NCBI GenBank assembly: GCA_022495005.1
Contig: JAGYXB010001332.1
Location: 620,001 to 684,000 of the forward strand
Direction of reading: 5' to 3'
DNA length: 64,000 nucleotides
DNA from: Rhyacophila brunnea
Taxonomy: Eukaryota; Arthropoda; Insecta; Trichoptera; Rhyacophilidae
Program-made: the position numbers and the translations under genes
Part shown: piece after piece, positions 44,740 to 56,332 of the stretch
Position numbering within the stretch: the stretch's first letter is position 1
Layout: every line of letters starts with the position of its first letter
Notes under the pieces: model-generated
Database searches by the model: none
Told to the model about the DNA's origin: nothing
The model's input: only the letters and a program-made list of their open reading frames with translations

Positions 44740-44805
44740 AAATTCTACAGGTTTTGTCGATAGCTATTTCGGTTGTAACACCATTATCAAGACTATTCAG
44801 ATAGG
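44740..44805 (-). repeat. Penelope/hammerhead-like motif 1
   Basis: Read on the minus strand: CTTGATAATGGTGTTACAAC, then CGAAATAGCTATCGACAAAAC. The TGATAATGG ... CCGAAA layout is the common decayed form of the hammerhead core (CUGAUGA ... GAAA) in Penelope-like elements. Compare 51990-52110. Confidence 0.3.
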
Positions 44806-45671
44806 CCGTTTGCCTTTGCTTAAAATACTATACGTATAGATAGAGACAGATGACATTTTCTTATTCGTTCCAACAATATTATTAATTTGTACACTTATTA
44901 TTAATTGTAATATTATTAATACTTTGAAAATCCTAAGTGGGTTTTTTAATGGATATCAAAATTTACAAAAAAATCTCATAAGTACAATGTTCGAGTGCTT
45001 TGGTTATTTCTTGACATTAATATATTACAATTAAAATATTATTAGTATAATTGTGTTAATCATGTGCTTAAATTATATTTAATAGTGGCGACGAATGCAT
45101 TACCAAATTTTTATTAATTATGTGATTACTTTTGGATAATTCGCGATTAATTTCCAACTGTTCGAGTAAATTTAATTTTAGACTTTTGTTACATATATGC
45201 AAATATTCTCGCGTTATGTTATTACTGATGCTGATCAAACATTAAATTAGTGTGTATATGGAATATGGGGCAAGTTTAAAATGTAGGTATACCTATTATC
45301 TTGTACCTAGGTACCTATGTTATAATATTATAATGATCTTTTAAATGCTTTTTGCCTGACAACAACATAGTATCGATTTTCTCAATCCTTTACTATTACA
45401 AACAGACAATAATATACACTTAATTCATTTTCTTGTAATTCGGTCACGTAATGTTATGTAGTAGATACGGGACTAGAAACATAAATTAGTTCTTTCTTAT
45501 AGATAGTTCGGGAAGATAATCCTTATACTAAAGACTCAATACTTGTCATCCAATTTGTAGTACCCATTCCATGAAATGGGAAATCTCTCTCGATATTTAC
45601 ACTGACAATGAGGCTCTCTATATTGTAATGATCACTTCTGGCTATATAGACGAATAACTGTAGAACTCTTA
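44806..45671. other. No gene recognised
   Basis: AT-rich spacer. Confidence 0.6.
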
Positions 45672-45780
45672 ACTCATTCGCTGCTGACTAGATAATGATT
45701 TTTTAATTACCACCTTTAAAATGCACGTTAATTACATCGATCTGCCGCCTGGTCATTACGCGCCAGGTGCGTCTTCAGCG
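45672..45780 (+). repeat. Dispersed repeat, second copy
   Basis: Counterpart of 24788-24890 (GCTGCTGACTAGATAATGAT, TTTAATTACCAC and GTTAATTACAT). Confidence 0.5.
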
Positions 45781-46204
45781 TCCAAAGTATTAACTATTAT
45801 GAAGATACGGTCATTATCCTTTATTTCTTTTAGTACAGGTACATACGCCTGTTTTGCGATTTACCATATTTTAATACGTATTTATTTTTGCCTCATGATT
45901 TAAGTTTAAGATGGGAAATACTGGAAACTTTTCCAGGCAAACTTTGGTACATGTTTAAATTGTATTGCTTTTCCATGTTATTTTTAAGCCTATCGTTGCT
46001 TCTTTTACGATATCTCGACATCTATTCTGCGATTGCAACTTCTAGTGCTTGTAATATCAAGGTAATTAAAAAAATATTTGAATATTGATAAGCCAAATAT
46101 ATAAACTGACTCAGAGTACCTACTTGCAAACCTTCTCCTATTTTGTTCAATTCTTCTCAGATACGCATACATAGTTGTTTTTAATTTTACAGATTGTAAT
46201 ATTT
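45781..46204. other. No gene recognised
   Basis: AT-rich DNA. Short ORFs here (45721-45903, 45888-46088) are motif-free. Confidence 0.55.
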
Positions 46205-46698
46205 AAATAATTACAAGATAAAAATAACTTTTTATATACCACGTTTTTAAATTTTCTGTTGAATCACATAAACTTGACAATTCTATGTATTAATAAATAC
46301 TTTTTTTTGTACTTGATAGAAATACTGAATAAATATGGAATACTGAAATGTCGTTTTGACGTTTCATATTGATTTCCATAGTAACGCACGTATATATTAA
46401 TAATTTAGTTGCTAGGACCCCCTTAGCAACCAATAATAGTGTTTTACTTTTTACATTTTTTTTCCGAAATAACCTTCCATAAAAAACAAAATTAACTGAA
46501 AATTAATTCAATTCTGCTTAAAGGTGGCTAAAAGTACCTATTAAAAGAATGTATTGTCATCGTGTTCTGATCATAGTCTCTAAAAGTTTCAAATGTCTAG
46601 CTAGTCGGGAAGTTAGTTAAACAAGATTTGTATTGGACAAACAAGAAAAAATTTGTACTGGACAAACAAGAATACGAGCTAATAAAAACGTGATAAAA
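46205..46698 (+). repeat. Interspersed repeat family R
   Basis: Nearly full-length copy from AATTACAAGATAAAAATAAC to TAAAAACGTGA, with two to three ACAAACAAGA tandem units. Confidence 0.85.
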
Positions 46699-47181
46699 TA
46701 TGTCAAATGATCACTGACCTAAATTTGGTGTATTTTTATTGTAACTTTTAAAATACGGTAATTTTTATAGTATCTAGTTTATTTCGCCTAGTTTATTTAC
46801 ATTTTCTTTTGCATATGGTCCTCACTGTACAAAACACAATCCCATAACTGAACAACACCATTACAAACTTATCCGGACTGGTAACTTTGAAGTTTGTGTA
46901 TATTTCACTGTGGCTCTCAATAATTTATCTACATTACGATTACCATTTCGTTTTTTTCTTAATAATAATAAATCCCTTAGCTGTCCTCATTTTAGTGGAA
47001 AATATTTTAGTTTTTGTATATTAAAAATAATTGTATTAAGTACTTATTTATAATTTTGAAAATGTATTTTAGGTACACTAAAAAAACTCGTCTGATTCTT
47101 TTAGCCCTTCTATTCTATATTAACCGGGAAGAAGTAGGTAAGTCTTGTTTTTAGATTAGGTATATATATATTTAGATTATA
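46699..47181. other. No gene recognised
   Basis: AT-rich spacer. Confidence 0.6.
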
Positions 47182-47189
47182 TGACTAGT

Positions 47190-48478
47190 CAGCGGCGGCT
47201 CCTCTAACACCATGCATGTGCGCTGCACTGCTTTTTCCTAAACATCACTCAATGTGCAACAATGCTATTCATAAGTCATCACTCGTTTATCGCAATTTAA
47301 TCCATGTAAATTTATACCAAAAGCATATACTCAGTAAACAATCACCGAATTCGTGCGCTCGTCGGAACGCACAAATATGGATCTTAGTTTGCCGTTCATA
47401 TTACATTGGGTAATAACAGTTCAAGCCGACACGTGAAAACGATAAATAACTCATGAATACATACAATTTTATGACCATTAGGGACGCAGCTCAAAAGTTA
47501 CGCGGGAAAATGTAGTAACTGAGATTTAGCAGGATTGATAAAAAAATTGATTTTTTTTATTTAAATCTCATATAAATTCATTGAAAATAGGCTGATATTG
47601 AATAAAAATTGATTATCAACATAAATATTTTGGATCGATCCTTTATTCCTTATATATTTGCAAATATTTGAATATAATTTATAAAAAATTAAAATCTCAG
47701 TTACCATGTTCTTTCTCATAGTGAGTGAATATGTATAACATGATGTCGTATTTTTAACAATGCAGGCCTTTTGCTGGAGTTTTATTGCTTTTTGTAGACG
47801 AAGAAACTGACGATTTGTCGAGAGTCGAAAAATATGTACCTACCTATTCAAAACAATCGATAGTTTTGTTTTTTTAATATTTTCTTCAAATATTATTTCT
47901 TACATACAATTCAGTATGATTTCTGCGGTCGTCGTTATAGTCGGCTTTTTAGGTGTTTTGTCACGTTATTTCGATAGTTTTGTTCATAAAAATAAATTCA
48001 TAACAATATAATATATACTTATTGTTTAATCAGGGAAGTGTATGTGTTTTAAAATGATAAATTTTGAATAAAAGATTTATAATACTTAATACTTATAATT
48101 ATAGTTCAATCAGTGAAGTGTATGTGTTTTAAAATGATGTCGGTAAACGTAGACTTTATCAATAAATAATAATAAGAGTCAGAATAAAAAAAGGATGGTC
48201 CGATGACATCTGTGGAAATTGAAAAGTGTTTTTCAACCATTAAAAGAATTAAATCGTCTTTCAGAAATACTTACCATGAATCAGGACTGACTTAACATGT
48301 CTACCTGTGTTAAGCATTGAGAAAAAACTTTTACAAACAGTTCAAGACTTTAATGATAAGTGATTGAGGTGTTCGCTAAACAGAAACAACGCTGAATTGA
48401 TATGCTTTTTAAATAAGGTAAGAAAATTTTGAGTGCACCCCCAATGAAAGCAATTTTGGAAACCACCGGCCGCCACTG
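47190..48478 (+). mobile_element. 1.29-kb hAT element with perfect 8-bp TSD
   Basis: Starts CAGCGGCGGCTCC and ends GGCCGCCACTG, flanked by identical TGACTAGT octamers (47182-47189, 48479-48486). It contains the C-terminal coding remnant of its transposase at 48200-48295, about 180 bp before its right end, so it is an internally deleted copy of a ZMYM1-like hAT. The ORF at 47216-47413 (+) near the left end is unassigned. Confidence 0.93.
48200..48295 (+). pseudogene. hAT transposase dimerisation-domain remnant
   Basis: Frame reads PMTSVEIEKCFSTIKRIKSS, then FRNTYHESGLT and a stop. It is clearly homologous to the 5163-5537 remnant (MTTVESERCFSTLKRIK) and to ZMYM1-like hAT C-termini. The usual S-E-R before CFS is I-E-K here. 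The frame terminates where family members continue with a helix ending in the dimer interface, so it is dead. Confidence 0.85.
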
Positions 48479-48486
48479 TGACTAGT

Positions 48487-49956
48487 ATATAACTTCTAAA
48501 TTTAATAATTTATTTAATTATTTATGAAAAAAATATATAGTTCAGATATTTTTTTAAAGTCTTCAATTTAATTTGTTTATAATATTAAATAAACAGATTA
48601 TTGCATATTTAAATAGAATTAATAACGTTTAAAATTGCTTGGCAGGTTGCTTCTCGTGTAGTTACCTACTTCTTTCCGGTCGATACAGTATTATTCTCGA
48701 CATATTAAATTAGATAGTGAGATATCATATGGCTAGCTCGGGATGTTGGTAGGACCCAGTATTCACAAAAATTAAATAATATATATAAATAGGTAGCAGT
48801 AAAATGAAAAAGTCTCGATTGTTTCGTTCAGAGAACGTGGTTTTTATATTTTGGCTATATCGACACACCATCAATTCACAATATTATTCTTACACATTTC
48901 CGTCACTTAATATTACTGCTTAATCTCTAATTCGCTTTAACTTTAAACTTAATTCTCTATATCCGTTTCTCTAACTAATTTTTCACGTCCATGCGTGGTT
49001 ATGTCGTTTCTTTTTACTCTCCGAGCCGTGGGGCCAATGTTGCCTCTTTCAATGGCGACCCTCTACTGACTTTTTTCTATCGAACAGTGTTGCCATCCTT
49101 CCCTTACATACTCCTTATTATTAAATTCCTTTGGCTTTCGTCTCTTTTATTCGGCAAATCACATTCTTCTCTGACATACCGTTATTATAATTATATACAA
49201 TTCATACGTGCTAAGTAAATGTTGAATATTTTGACAGTTAATCAAGGAATTTTGGACGTACGTACGCCCATTGTTGACTAGGAGGTCAGGTAACATGGTT
49301 ATACCTAATAAATAATTAAATTTATCGGGAGAGGCCCAATAATCATGGGTGTAACAGTGGGTAAGTACCTACTTGAAAAAAAAAAAACTATTGCATATGT
49401 TAAGTTGAATCGTCTATCTATAATATACAATGCACTACTACCATATTATGGTAGTAATTCATTGTATATAGATCATATTGCTAAAAAAACGAATTTTTAT
49501 CTAGCATCTCTAAATATAATCAACTTTAATTGCACACACACGCACACTTATAAAATATTTTACCTTATGTATTAATACTTCCAATCAAAGTGGTAGATAT
49601 GGCATACTCATTTATCACAGGACGAATGTCGAATGGTTTCTTATTTAACTATTGGTTAAATATGTATATAAATGTACTTATATACGAACATGATGTTATA
49701 ATTAATATAAAATACAAATAGTTTGTGAGTTATAATAATTATTATTAATGAATCGAGGTATTTGTAATAAATAACGAAGAAATCAATACAATATAATGAC
49801 AGTGGTTTACGACGGATACACCAATGCAAGAAATGTCACCCTTTCTTCAAACTAATGACTCGATCAATCACAAAATCTTTGAGAACCACAGCCGACTATA
49901 CTAGGAGTCACACACGATAACATCGCATCGCCTTTGAGCGAGTGGAAGTTGAACTC
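48487..49956. other. No gene recognised upstream of the candidate promoter
   Basis: AT-rich. A GC-richer stretch at about 48990-49080 carries a 75-codon ORF (48991-49218) without known motifs. There are no TE signatures in the last 600 bp before the Inr, consistent with a protected regulatory region. Confidence 0.45.
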
Positions 49957-50343
49957 AGTCAGTGAGTCGCGACCAGTCGTCGCCGTCAGTTGTTCTCTTC
50001 AAATAAACAAACCGCGAATGCATATATATATGCAACACCATAATATCGCCACTTCAAAACAACGCGAGACGTGTAAACTTGTGTGAAATAATACGTGATA
50101 ACAATACACAGGCAGTAATCTCTTATCAGTGGGCTTGGTGTGTTTACAAAACGCGCGTTGTGGTCTTCGGGTTTCGTGCCTGTTTTTCCTCTTGCGCGTT
50201 GATGTCTTTTAATTCAAATGACAAATTTTGGCAGTTATTTTTATAGTGATTATTCGTGATTTATGACAGTGATACTTAACCGTATGCTGATTGATTTTTA
50301 AGGTGATACAGTGGGATTATTGATAGCCATATTCAAATAATTA
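49957..50343 (+). promoter_or_regulatory. TATA-less Inr+DPE core promoter and possible non-coding first exon
   Basis: CTCAGTCAGTGAG supplies overlapping arthropod initiator motifs. Taking A at 49961 (in GTCAGTG) as +1, AGTTG falls at 49988-49992, exactly +28 to +32, and is a perfect RGWYV DPE. The following 150-200 bp are GC- and CpG-rich and free of repeats. A 23-codon reading frame begins at the ATG at about 50015, and a donor-like TTAT|GTAAGC lies at about 50345. This looks like a real start site for a plus-strand transcript, possibly an internal promoter of the NAV gene or the first exon of another gene. No coding exon is attached that I can identify. Confidence 0.5.
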
Positions 50344-51989
50344 TGTAAGCATGCAACCATTTCATGTATTTATCGAATTAATATATATAATATTAATATG
50401 TTTTTGTCAACTGTCAAACTAGTATTTGTTATTAAAAGTTATAAGGAAAAATACCATATTATATTAATCAGAGATACAATATCAGATTATTAAAACCATT
50501 AAGGTTTAAATTTAAGTTTATTTAGTACATTTCAGTGTGAGTAAATTATCACTGAGTATCATATGAGTAACAGACTTTTGGTGATAAAAAATAGTCGGAT
50601 ATTCCTCAACCCATTTGGTTCCTTGCTCTGGATCAAACATACGTTGAAAAGCAACATGTGAATATTGCCCAAATACCGGTTTCGAACACGTACCATTTTA
50701 CCGGTGTATTGATATTTAAATTATTTCAAATAATATGTGGTAACTATACAATACTATTCTTTATAAATTCTCAAAATTCCAATTTTAGGAATAATTTAAT
50801 ATACTTACCTATTATAATAGATATTTACATGATTTTATCCAATAGAAAACCTCGTAGAAAGAATCGTAGCGAAACGTTGAGGTACTCTGAATCTTACATA
50901 CTTACATTAAAAATTAATTTCAATACGTAATACCTCGATTTAAAATTACAAAATATGGTCACCAATAATAACGGGAGTCATGCCTTAGATTCATAGTTTT
51001 TGAGAAAATTTGACATGATTAAGTATTGTATCGGTAGATTAATAGGTACAGCTCACTGCCAGGACTGCGATGGCTGTAGTTTAATGTGCCATTCAGTACA
51101 ATTTTGTTTCTGCATTTTTTATATATATACATATATAGTATATTTATAAGGTTATTCTAAATTATGTATGTTCAATAAAAATGTCTATTGGATTATATTA
51201 ATATTTATAAAATGATTTAATTATTAATAAAATATTTAATTTATGCCTTGCTTTAATGTTTTTGGTCAAAATGATATAGTTGTAATATTTTTTTAATTTT
51301 ATTGGTACTTAATAAAAAATATTTCTTCTTGTAGATATTTTTATGTTTCCAAGAAATATAAAAAGTTAAACGAGTTTCGCAGCGATAAATGGACGGTAAT
51401 CGTGAAGATAATAAAATTTAAATTTAAAAGAAACTGAAATGTGACATAATTATAATGTTATTAATCGTATTTGTGTCCAATACGTGATTACTCTAAGCTG
51501 CATACAAGGCCAATTGATTTGTTAACATGATTAATTTATTGCACTGCATGGCAGCAATTAAATTAATAATCCTACGTCTCAATACCTGTAATTATTGGAA
51601 AAGAGAATTAACTCTATTATAACGTATTATGTAAAACTATAGTTACAATAATATGTCAAAATTGCACCATTACTTATGTAAGTACGTAAGGCCCTATCCA
51701 TAGTAATACGACGACTTATATATATTCTACTCGATCTGAATTAGGATGGCATATAGCATCTATGGCATATAGCTTGAATTTACATGCGGCCCTCTTACGC
51801 ATTTTTCTCGTGCAATGACCAATATAATTTAGCACAGTACCGCATGGTATCTAATATCAACATTTGTCAATACGATGTAAATATTTTAAAAGCGTTATTG
51901 GCATTTTAATTTTAACGGTTTATATTTTTGATTTGTAGTATTCTTGAGTTGTGTTCGGATAATGGCATCAATTAAGAAAAAAACAAGGT
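50344..51989. other. AT-rich, probable intron; decayed SINE within
   Basis: About 50600-50725 (minus) is a decayed SINE family S copy. Otherwise there are only low-complexity TATATA/TTTAT runs (51120-51240). The ORF at 50658-50930 runs through the SINE and is not a gene. Confidence 0.5.
50600..50725 (-). repeat. Decayed SINE family S copy
   Basis: Minus strand: GTTCGAAACCGGTATTTGGG in the B-box position, then CACATGTTGCTTTTCAACG and GATCCAGAGCAAGG, aligning loosely with the family body. Confidence 0.4.
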
Positions 51990-52110
51990 ATTAAAAGTCA
52001 GTAGATTTTTGGGTTTCCACCGTGTGTCCTTCTTTACTCGACGTTTCGGGCTCGTTGCAGATGCCATTATCAAGAGATGATATTTTTATGATGAAAATGT
52101 AGTGTAGGAA
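51990..52110 (-). repeat. Penelope/hammerhead-like motif 2
   Basis: Minus strand: CTTGATAATGGCATCTGCAA, then CGAGCCCGAAACGTCGAG, an arrangement like that at 44740-44805 and typical of Penelope-like terminal repeats with decayed hammerhead cores. Confidence 0.35.
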
Positions 52111-52839
52111 TGTGAATGTAAACGTTGCTCTAAGAATGTCAAAAGGAATCGTCGTCATTGTCGCGAACGTAATTGAGGTATGGATGTTACATATATAAAA
52201 AAACGCAGGTATTTAGGTCAAAAGACAGGGACAGTATGTCCGATTTATATATCTGACTTCTTATGGCTGTTAGAATATAGTCAGACGATTTTTTTTAAAT
52301 ATTAAATAAGAAATATACTTACTGTTAACTTAATCATAAACAGATAATTATATGGCTTTGGATAAATCAAGATATTGATAAATAGGTACCCCACACCAAC
52401 ACCAACCCAGAACGATTAAATAATTTTCTAGAATTTAACCGATAAATCTACAAATACTTTTGTCAATATTGTTAACAAACACAGAGAGAGTGTTACCATT
52501 TCAATATACTTACAAATATTACTGGGAATACTAAATAAATGACATTTATTCAATTTATATTCTGCAGTTTTGTAGGTATGTAAATTAAAAAGCATTATGT
52601 ATTACAATTTACGGAAAAAACTGATAATTTTGGAAAGCGATATAATATTTCGATAAAATTTTCAAATTTTACAACGGTCATAATAATATTTCCAATAAGT
52701 TGTAATAAACTGTACACTTAGTCAATATCAGTTTTTATGGAATATATATTTTAATTTAGGTATACATAATGCACATAATACCTACATACGATATTACGTT
52801 TTTTCACTTCTCCTGTATAGTAAGTGCATGGATTTTAAA
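52111..52839. other. No gene recognised
   Basis: AT-rich spacer. Confidence 0.6.
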
Positions 52840-53460
52840 CGAGGCATCATGGTGCAAAATGATCAAATTTTGGGTGTGCTTAAAATAACATGGAAATACT
52901 AGATAAGATACAACATGGCATTACAGAAAATGAAAATCAGTTCTTGATGCGTCGTGAAATAACACCTCTTACTGCTTCAGGAAATAGAGGTCCAGGCAAA
53001 AGACCAATATCATGACTGAACAATCTAAAGACATGGTTTTATAACAGCATTATCTCGTTTACTTACACCTGGAAAGTATGGCGTCGGATTCTTAATACAT
53101 AAAAAAACACAAGAACAACATAGAAAACTTCATAGGTATAATAGATATAGTAGCACTATTGAATTAAAAAATACAAGGAAACGAATTATCTCTCATACAA
53201 GTATACGCACCCACAGAAATAGCGAAAGAAGAAGAAATTGATACTTTGTATACAAATGTAAACAAAGCTACTAACCAAGCACATACAGCTTTTATAATAA
53301 TGGGCGACCTAAATGCAAAAATAGGCCAGAAAAGACAAGATGAATACTTAGCTACGAAATCGAACGGGTATGGAGAAAGAAACCAGAGAGGCCAGAGATT
53401 AACACTTTGGAGGAGGCCTTCACCCGAAGAGGGGTTTTTACAAACCAAACAAACTAATTA
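52840..53460 (+). pseudogene. RTE/CR1-like element remnant: APE endonuclease domain with internal deletion
   Basis: From about 53070, PGKYGVGFLIHKK, then after a frameshift LSLIQVYAPTEIAKEEEID and AFIIMGDLNAKIGQ, and GYGERNQRGQRLT. These are consecutive blocks of the APE-type endonuclease at the N-terminus of RTE-like ORFs (often annotated craniofacial development protein 2-like). GDLNA carries the catalytic Asp and Asn. Right after this, another frame reads TLEEAFTRRGVF, which looks like the extreme C-terminus of such an ORF, so most of the RT seems deleted. 52890-53030 may hold a further C-terminal scrap (TASGNRGPGKRP). In-frame stops and shifts make it a pseudogene. Confidence 0.7.
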
Positions 53461-54609
53461 CATATCATTGTTTAATTTATATACATTATATATTAGTATT
53501 ATATAAAAAAAATAAAAAATCTTAATAAGTATATACTTATATGTATTACAAAAAAATATAAAAAATAATTAATATTATATAAACTAGAAAATAAGTAGTT
53601 AATACGACCATAGATAGATACATAATAGATATATTCATAGGAAATAAAAATGCTTTTTTTATTATTTTTTTTATAATCTCGTTAACTAGGTCAGTCGTTA
53701 CAGGTAAAGCTCACTTTGATTATTGCCAACTTCCGTAGAATAGATACTACTTGTTAAACAAGAGAAATATGTAAATTAAAGGTACTTCGGTACTATGAAC
53801 AAACATAATATATTTTCATCCTAAATACAGTTTTGGCGGTAAAAAAATATATTGACCGTGCAATGTTGTAAACAAATACATATTACGCAATAATCTTCAT
53901 ATAACAATGCAATACTTATACCTAAATTAAATTTCCAAGGTTTTCGCGTTTTCAACAGATTGTACTCGTGAACAAGCATTTAAGAAAAAATATCTGATTG
54001 AAGTGTGTGTAACTACTTTGGTGTTCAAAAAAAATGTAAATTCGCTTTAAGGCAGTGTAAAAAAATTTGCTCCGCGGTTTAACGGACAGAATATTCGGTT
54101 GGTATTTTTTCAAAGGTGAGTTGCGGTCCGTGCGTGATGTCGTTGTTATAGCTACAATAGAATACATAACGTGTTTTAGAATAAACCCAATCGCGGTGAA
54201 CGTAAATATAAATTGGCAATAAACGTTACATAAATGGAATGTCATTCATTGTTTATTGCTGGATGATTCCCATATCCTTTTTTTAGATACAAGATACAAC
54301 GATGTCCAAGGCATTTGTTTTTGTTACAATACCGAATAATGCAGTACATCCATAATATACCTAATTCAGTATACGTACATCTATATATTTTTGCACAACC
54401 CTTTTACGGTCGTTCGCCGGATGACATGATACTAAATTAAAAAAGCAATGACCCAGGAACGAGAGAGGTACTTAGTGCAATTTGGCAACTAGGCTTAGGA
54501 TATATGACACTCAGCCGTTTCATGTTTACAAAAAATATCCAACCAGTGCCTTTAGACACGTACTCCAGTATCACACTCGATAGGGAAGTCAAGTAAACCC
54601 TACGGCGAC
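53461..54609. other. No gene recognised
   Basis: AT-rich tail region and spacer. The minus ORF at 53952-54245 is motif-free. Confidence 0.55.
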
Positions 54610-55103
54610 TAGAGTTAGGTTTCGGGAATTCTCGAGAAATTTTCGAGATTTTCCATCCCGAATCTCGAGAATTGAAACTTTTAACATTTCGGGAAATCCC
54701 GGATCTCGAGAATCTTTTCTCGGGATTCGGGTTTTTTTTTGATTATCAAATATTAATTGAAAAACGATTTTCTAAATGAAAAAAGTGGACAGAAAACACA
54801 AAACGTTCAGAGATTGATCGGGGCATTTAACACAATTAAGCCAACGTCGACTCAAAATGGACGCAATTTTTGCAATATCAGGGAATTTTGTGTCTCAAAA
54901 GTGTACGCGATTGTCAGACGCAGCGATTGACAGTCTATATATATATATTTTTTTTTTTTTGGAATCTGTCTGTTTTTACACTGATTTTAGGATTTCTACA
55001 GTTTTTTTTTAATTTCACGATATCTCGAGAATTCTCGAGAATTCTTTTTATGGCAAATCCCGAATCTCGAGATTGAGATTTTCTCGGGGAATACCCAACT
55101 CTA
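54610..55103 (+). mobile_element. hAT element with TAGAGTTRGGT ends
   Basis: Left TAGAGTTAGGTTTCGGG and right, inverted, TAGAGTTGGGTATTCCCC form the ends. Subterminal TCTCGAGAATTCTCGAGA-type palindromes and ATCCCGAATCTCGAG units repeat at both sides. Flanks end in CGAC on both sides, so an 8-bp duplication survives only in part. It contains a transposase remnant at 54839-54955. Confidence 0.8.
54839..54955 (+). pseudogene. hAT transposase C-terminal remnant
   Basis: One frame gives KPTSTQNGR and the adjacent frame FAISGNFVSQKCTRLSDAAI followed by DSL. Together these match the PTSTxSERxFSxxGNFVTxxRxRLSDxxIxxLxFL block of BED-type hAT transposases, with a one-base frame change at the R/F junction. 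It belongs to a different hAT lineage from 5163 and 48200. It is non-functional. Confidence 0.75.
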
Positions 55104-55577
55104 CGCGCGACCCTCTACCTGCATCTGACACCGATACTCATACGCTGATGTCTGACCTATTTACCTGCTCATGATTGATGAATTGTTTCAAGTGTGTTAT
55201 ATTCAAAAAATGTATCTTGTAACTTCTTTAGGATATCGATGGATACCACTTCTACCAGCAATGAGCAATGTATTCTATAAGCTGTGCAAATTTCATCAAT
55301 ATTGTTTTAGATATAACGGAACAAATAGACAGATAAAAATGCAAATATGTAGGTATTTGTAATGATGCATTAAAAAACACCAAATTAAAGTTCCAAAGCA
55401 TGACAGAAAGAGACGGTGTATTGTATCTGCTTAATTTCATACAACAATGGCGTAGTTTTTCTTACTTTATTTTTTTAAAATTCATTTTAATTGTAAGGTT
55501 TTTAAATTGAATTATGATTACAATAATAATAATTATGCACTTTCTGGATCTCATAAATAAACAAACATGTAAATATA
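55104..55577. other. No gene recognised
   Basis: AT-rich spacer with overlapping motif-free ORFs on both strands. Confidence 0.55.
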
Positions 55578-56048
55578 AAAAAATCGGTGTGTGTACTTAT
55601 GTACCTACGCGCGTTAAAAGTTATACTGCTTTGGCGTAACAAAACAAAAACAAAACTTGTGATAAACTAGATTCTTCGACTAGCTCTTAATTATCTTGTT
55701 AAATGACACACTCCAGAAAAAGAACCGTTTATTGGAACGCCGTTGGCTTATTTCTATACACTTTAATTTATATTAGCAAATTATATAATAATTTATAGTT
55801 GTTTTTATTTTTAGAGAAACAACTGCCACTGTGACGTTTAATAGTTTGTTTACGTAAGGAATTGCAAATGGCCGACAATAATCAATTCGCTGCCTAGCAA
55901 CGGAACAATTCTAAACTATAACAATCGTTTGTTCAAATGCAATCGAGTGTGTTTTTTTGTGTGAAAAAATAAATTATGTGTTACATGTCACACGCCAAAA
56001 ATACACTCTGATCTGATTTTCCAAACGCGCCCAAAGAAGTATAACTTC
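55578..56048 (+). mobile_element. MITE-like repeat with GTTATACTTCTTTGGCG ends, copy 1
   Basis: Closely matches 56992-57509. Subterminal AAGTTATACTGCTTTGGCG near 55619 pairs with CCCAAAGAAGTATAACTT at the right end. The middle retains a decayed B-box-like TTGTTCAAATGCAATC but lacks about 75 bp found in copy 2, so it appears to have lost the 5' half of the tRNA-like segment. Confidence 0.75.
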
Positions 56049-56123
56049 AATCATATTATTTATAACTACGGTGGATTTTATTTAAATTTGTAACATTTGT
56101 TCGATTTGTAACAGCATTACATT

Positions 56124-56319
56124 GGCGGCTCTCGTGGTGCTGTTGGTAAGGCGCTCGCCTTCCACCCGAGAGTTCCTGGGTTCGATTCCCGGTCATGACA
56201 AAAACATTTATGTGTTTTTCTCAAAGCCTGGGTGTTTGTGATTGTTCAAAATTACTAACAACCACCTTGTACGAAAAAGCAAGGACATGGTTATTAATAA
56301 TTCTAAAAAAAAAAAAAAA
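56124..56319 (+). repeat. tRNA-Gly-like SINE with poly(A) and 13-bp TSD
   Basis: The head GGTGCTGTTGGTAAGGCG (A box region), CTCGCCTTCCACCCGAG (anticodon arm like Gly-TCC) and GGGTTCGATTCCCGG (perfect B box and T arm) is followed by a GTGTTTGTGATT body and a poly(A) tail (about 56304-56320). Direct repeats ACAGCATTACATT at 56111-56123 and 56320-56332 bracket it. The acceptor stem does not pair, so it is not a functional tRNA. It inserted by LINE-type retrotransposition and appears fairly young. Confidence 0.93.
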
Positions 56320-56332
56320 ACAGCATTACATT

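Noticed and set aside
53164..53448. 94-codon minus-strand ORF
   Set aside because: It is the antisense shadow of the RTE endonuclease remnant.
54870..55076. 68-codon ORF inside the TAGAGTT hAT
   Set aside because: It overlaps the real transposase remnant in another frame and then runs through poly(T) and palindromic subterminal DNA.
56124..56200. tRNA-Gly gene
   Set aside because: The acceptor stem does not pair, and the sequence continues into a SINE body with poly(A) and target duplication.
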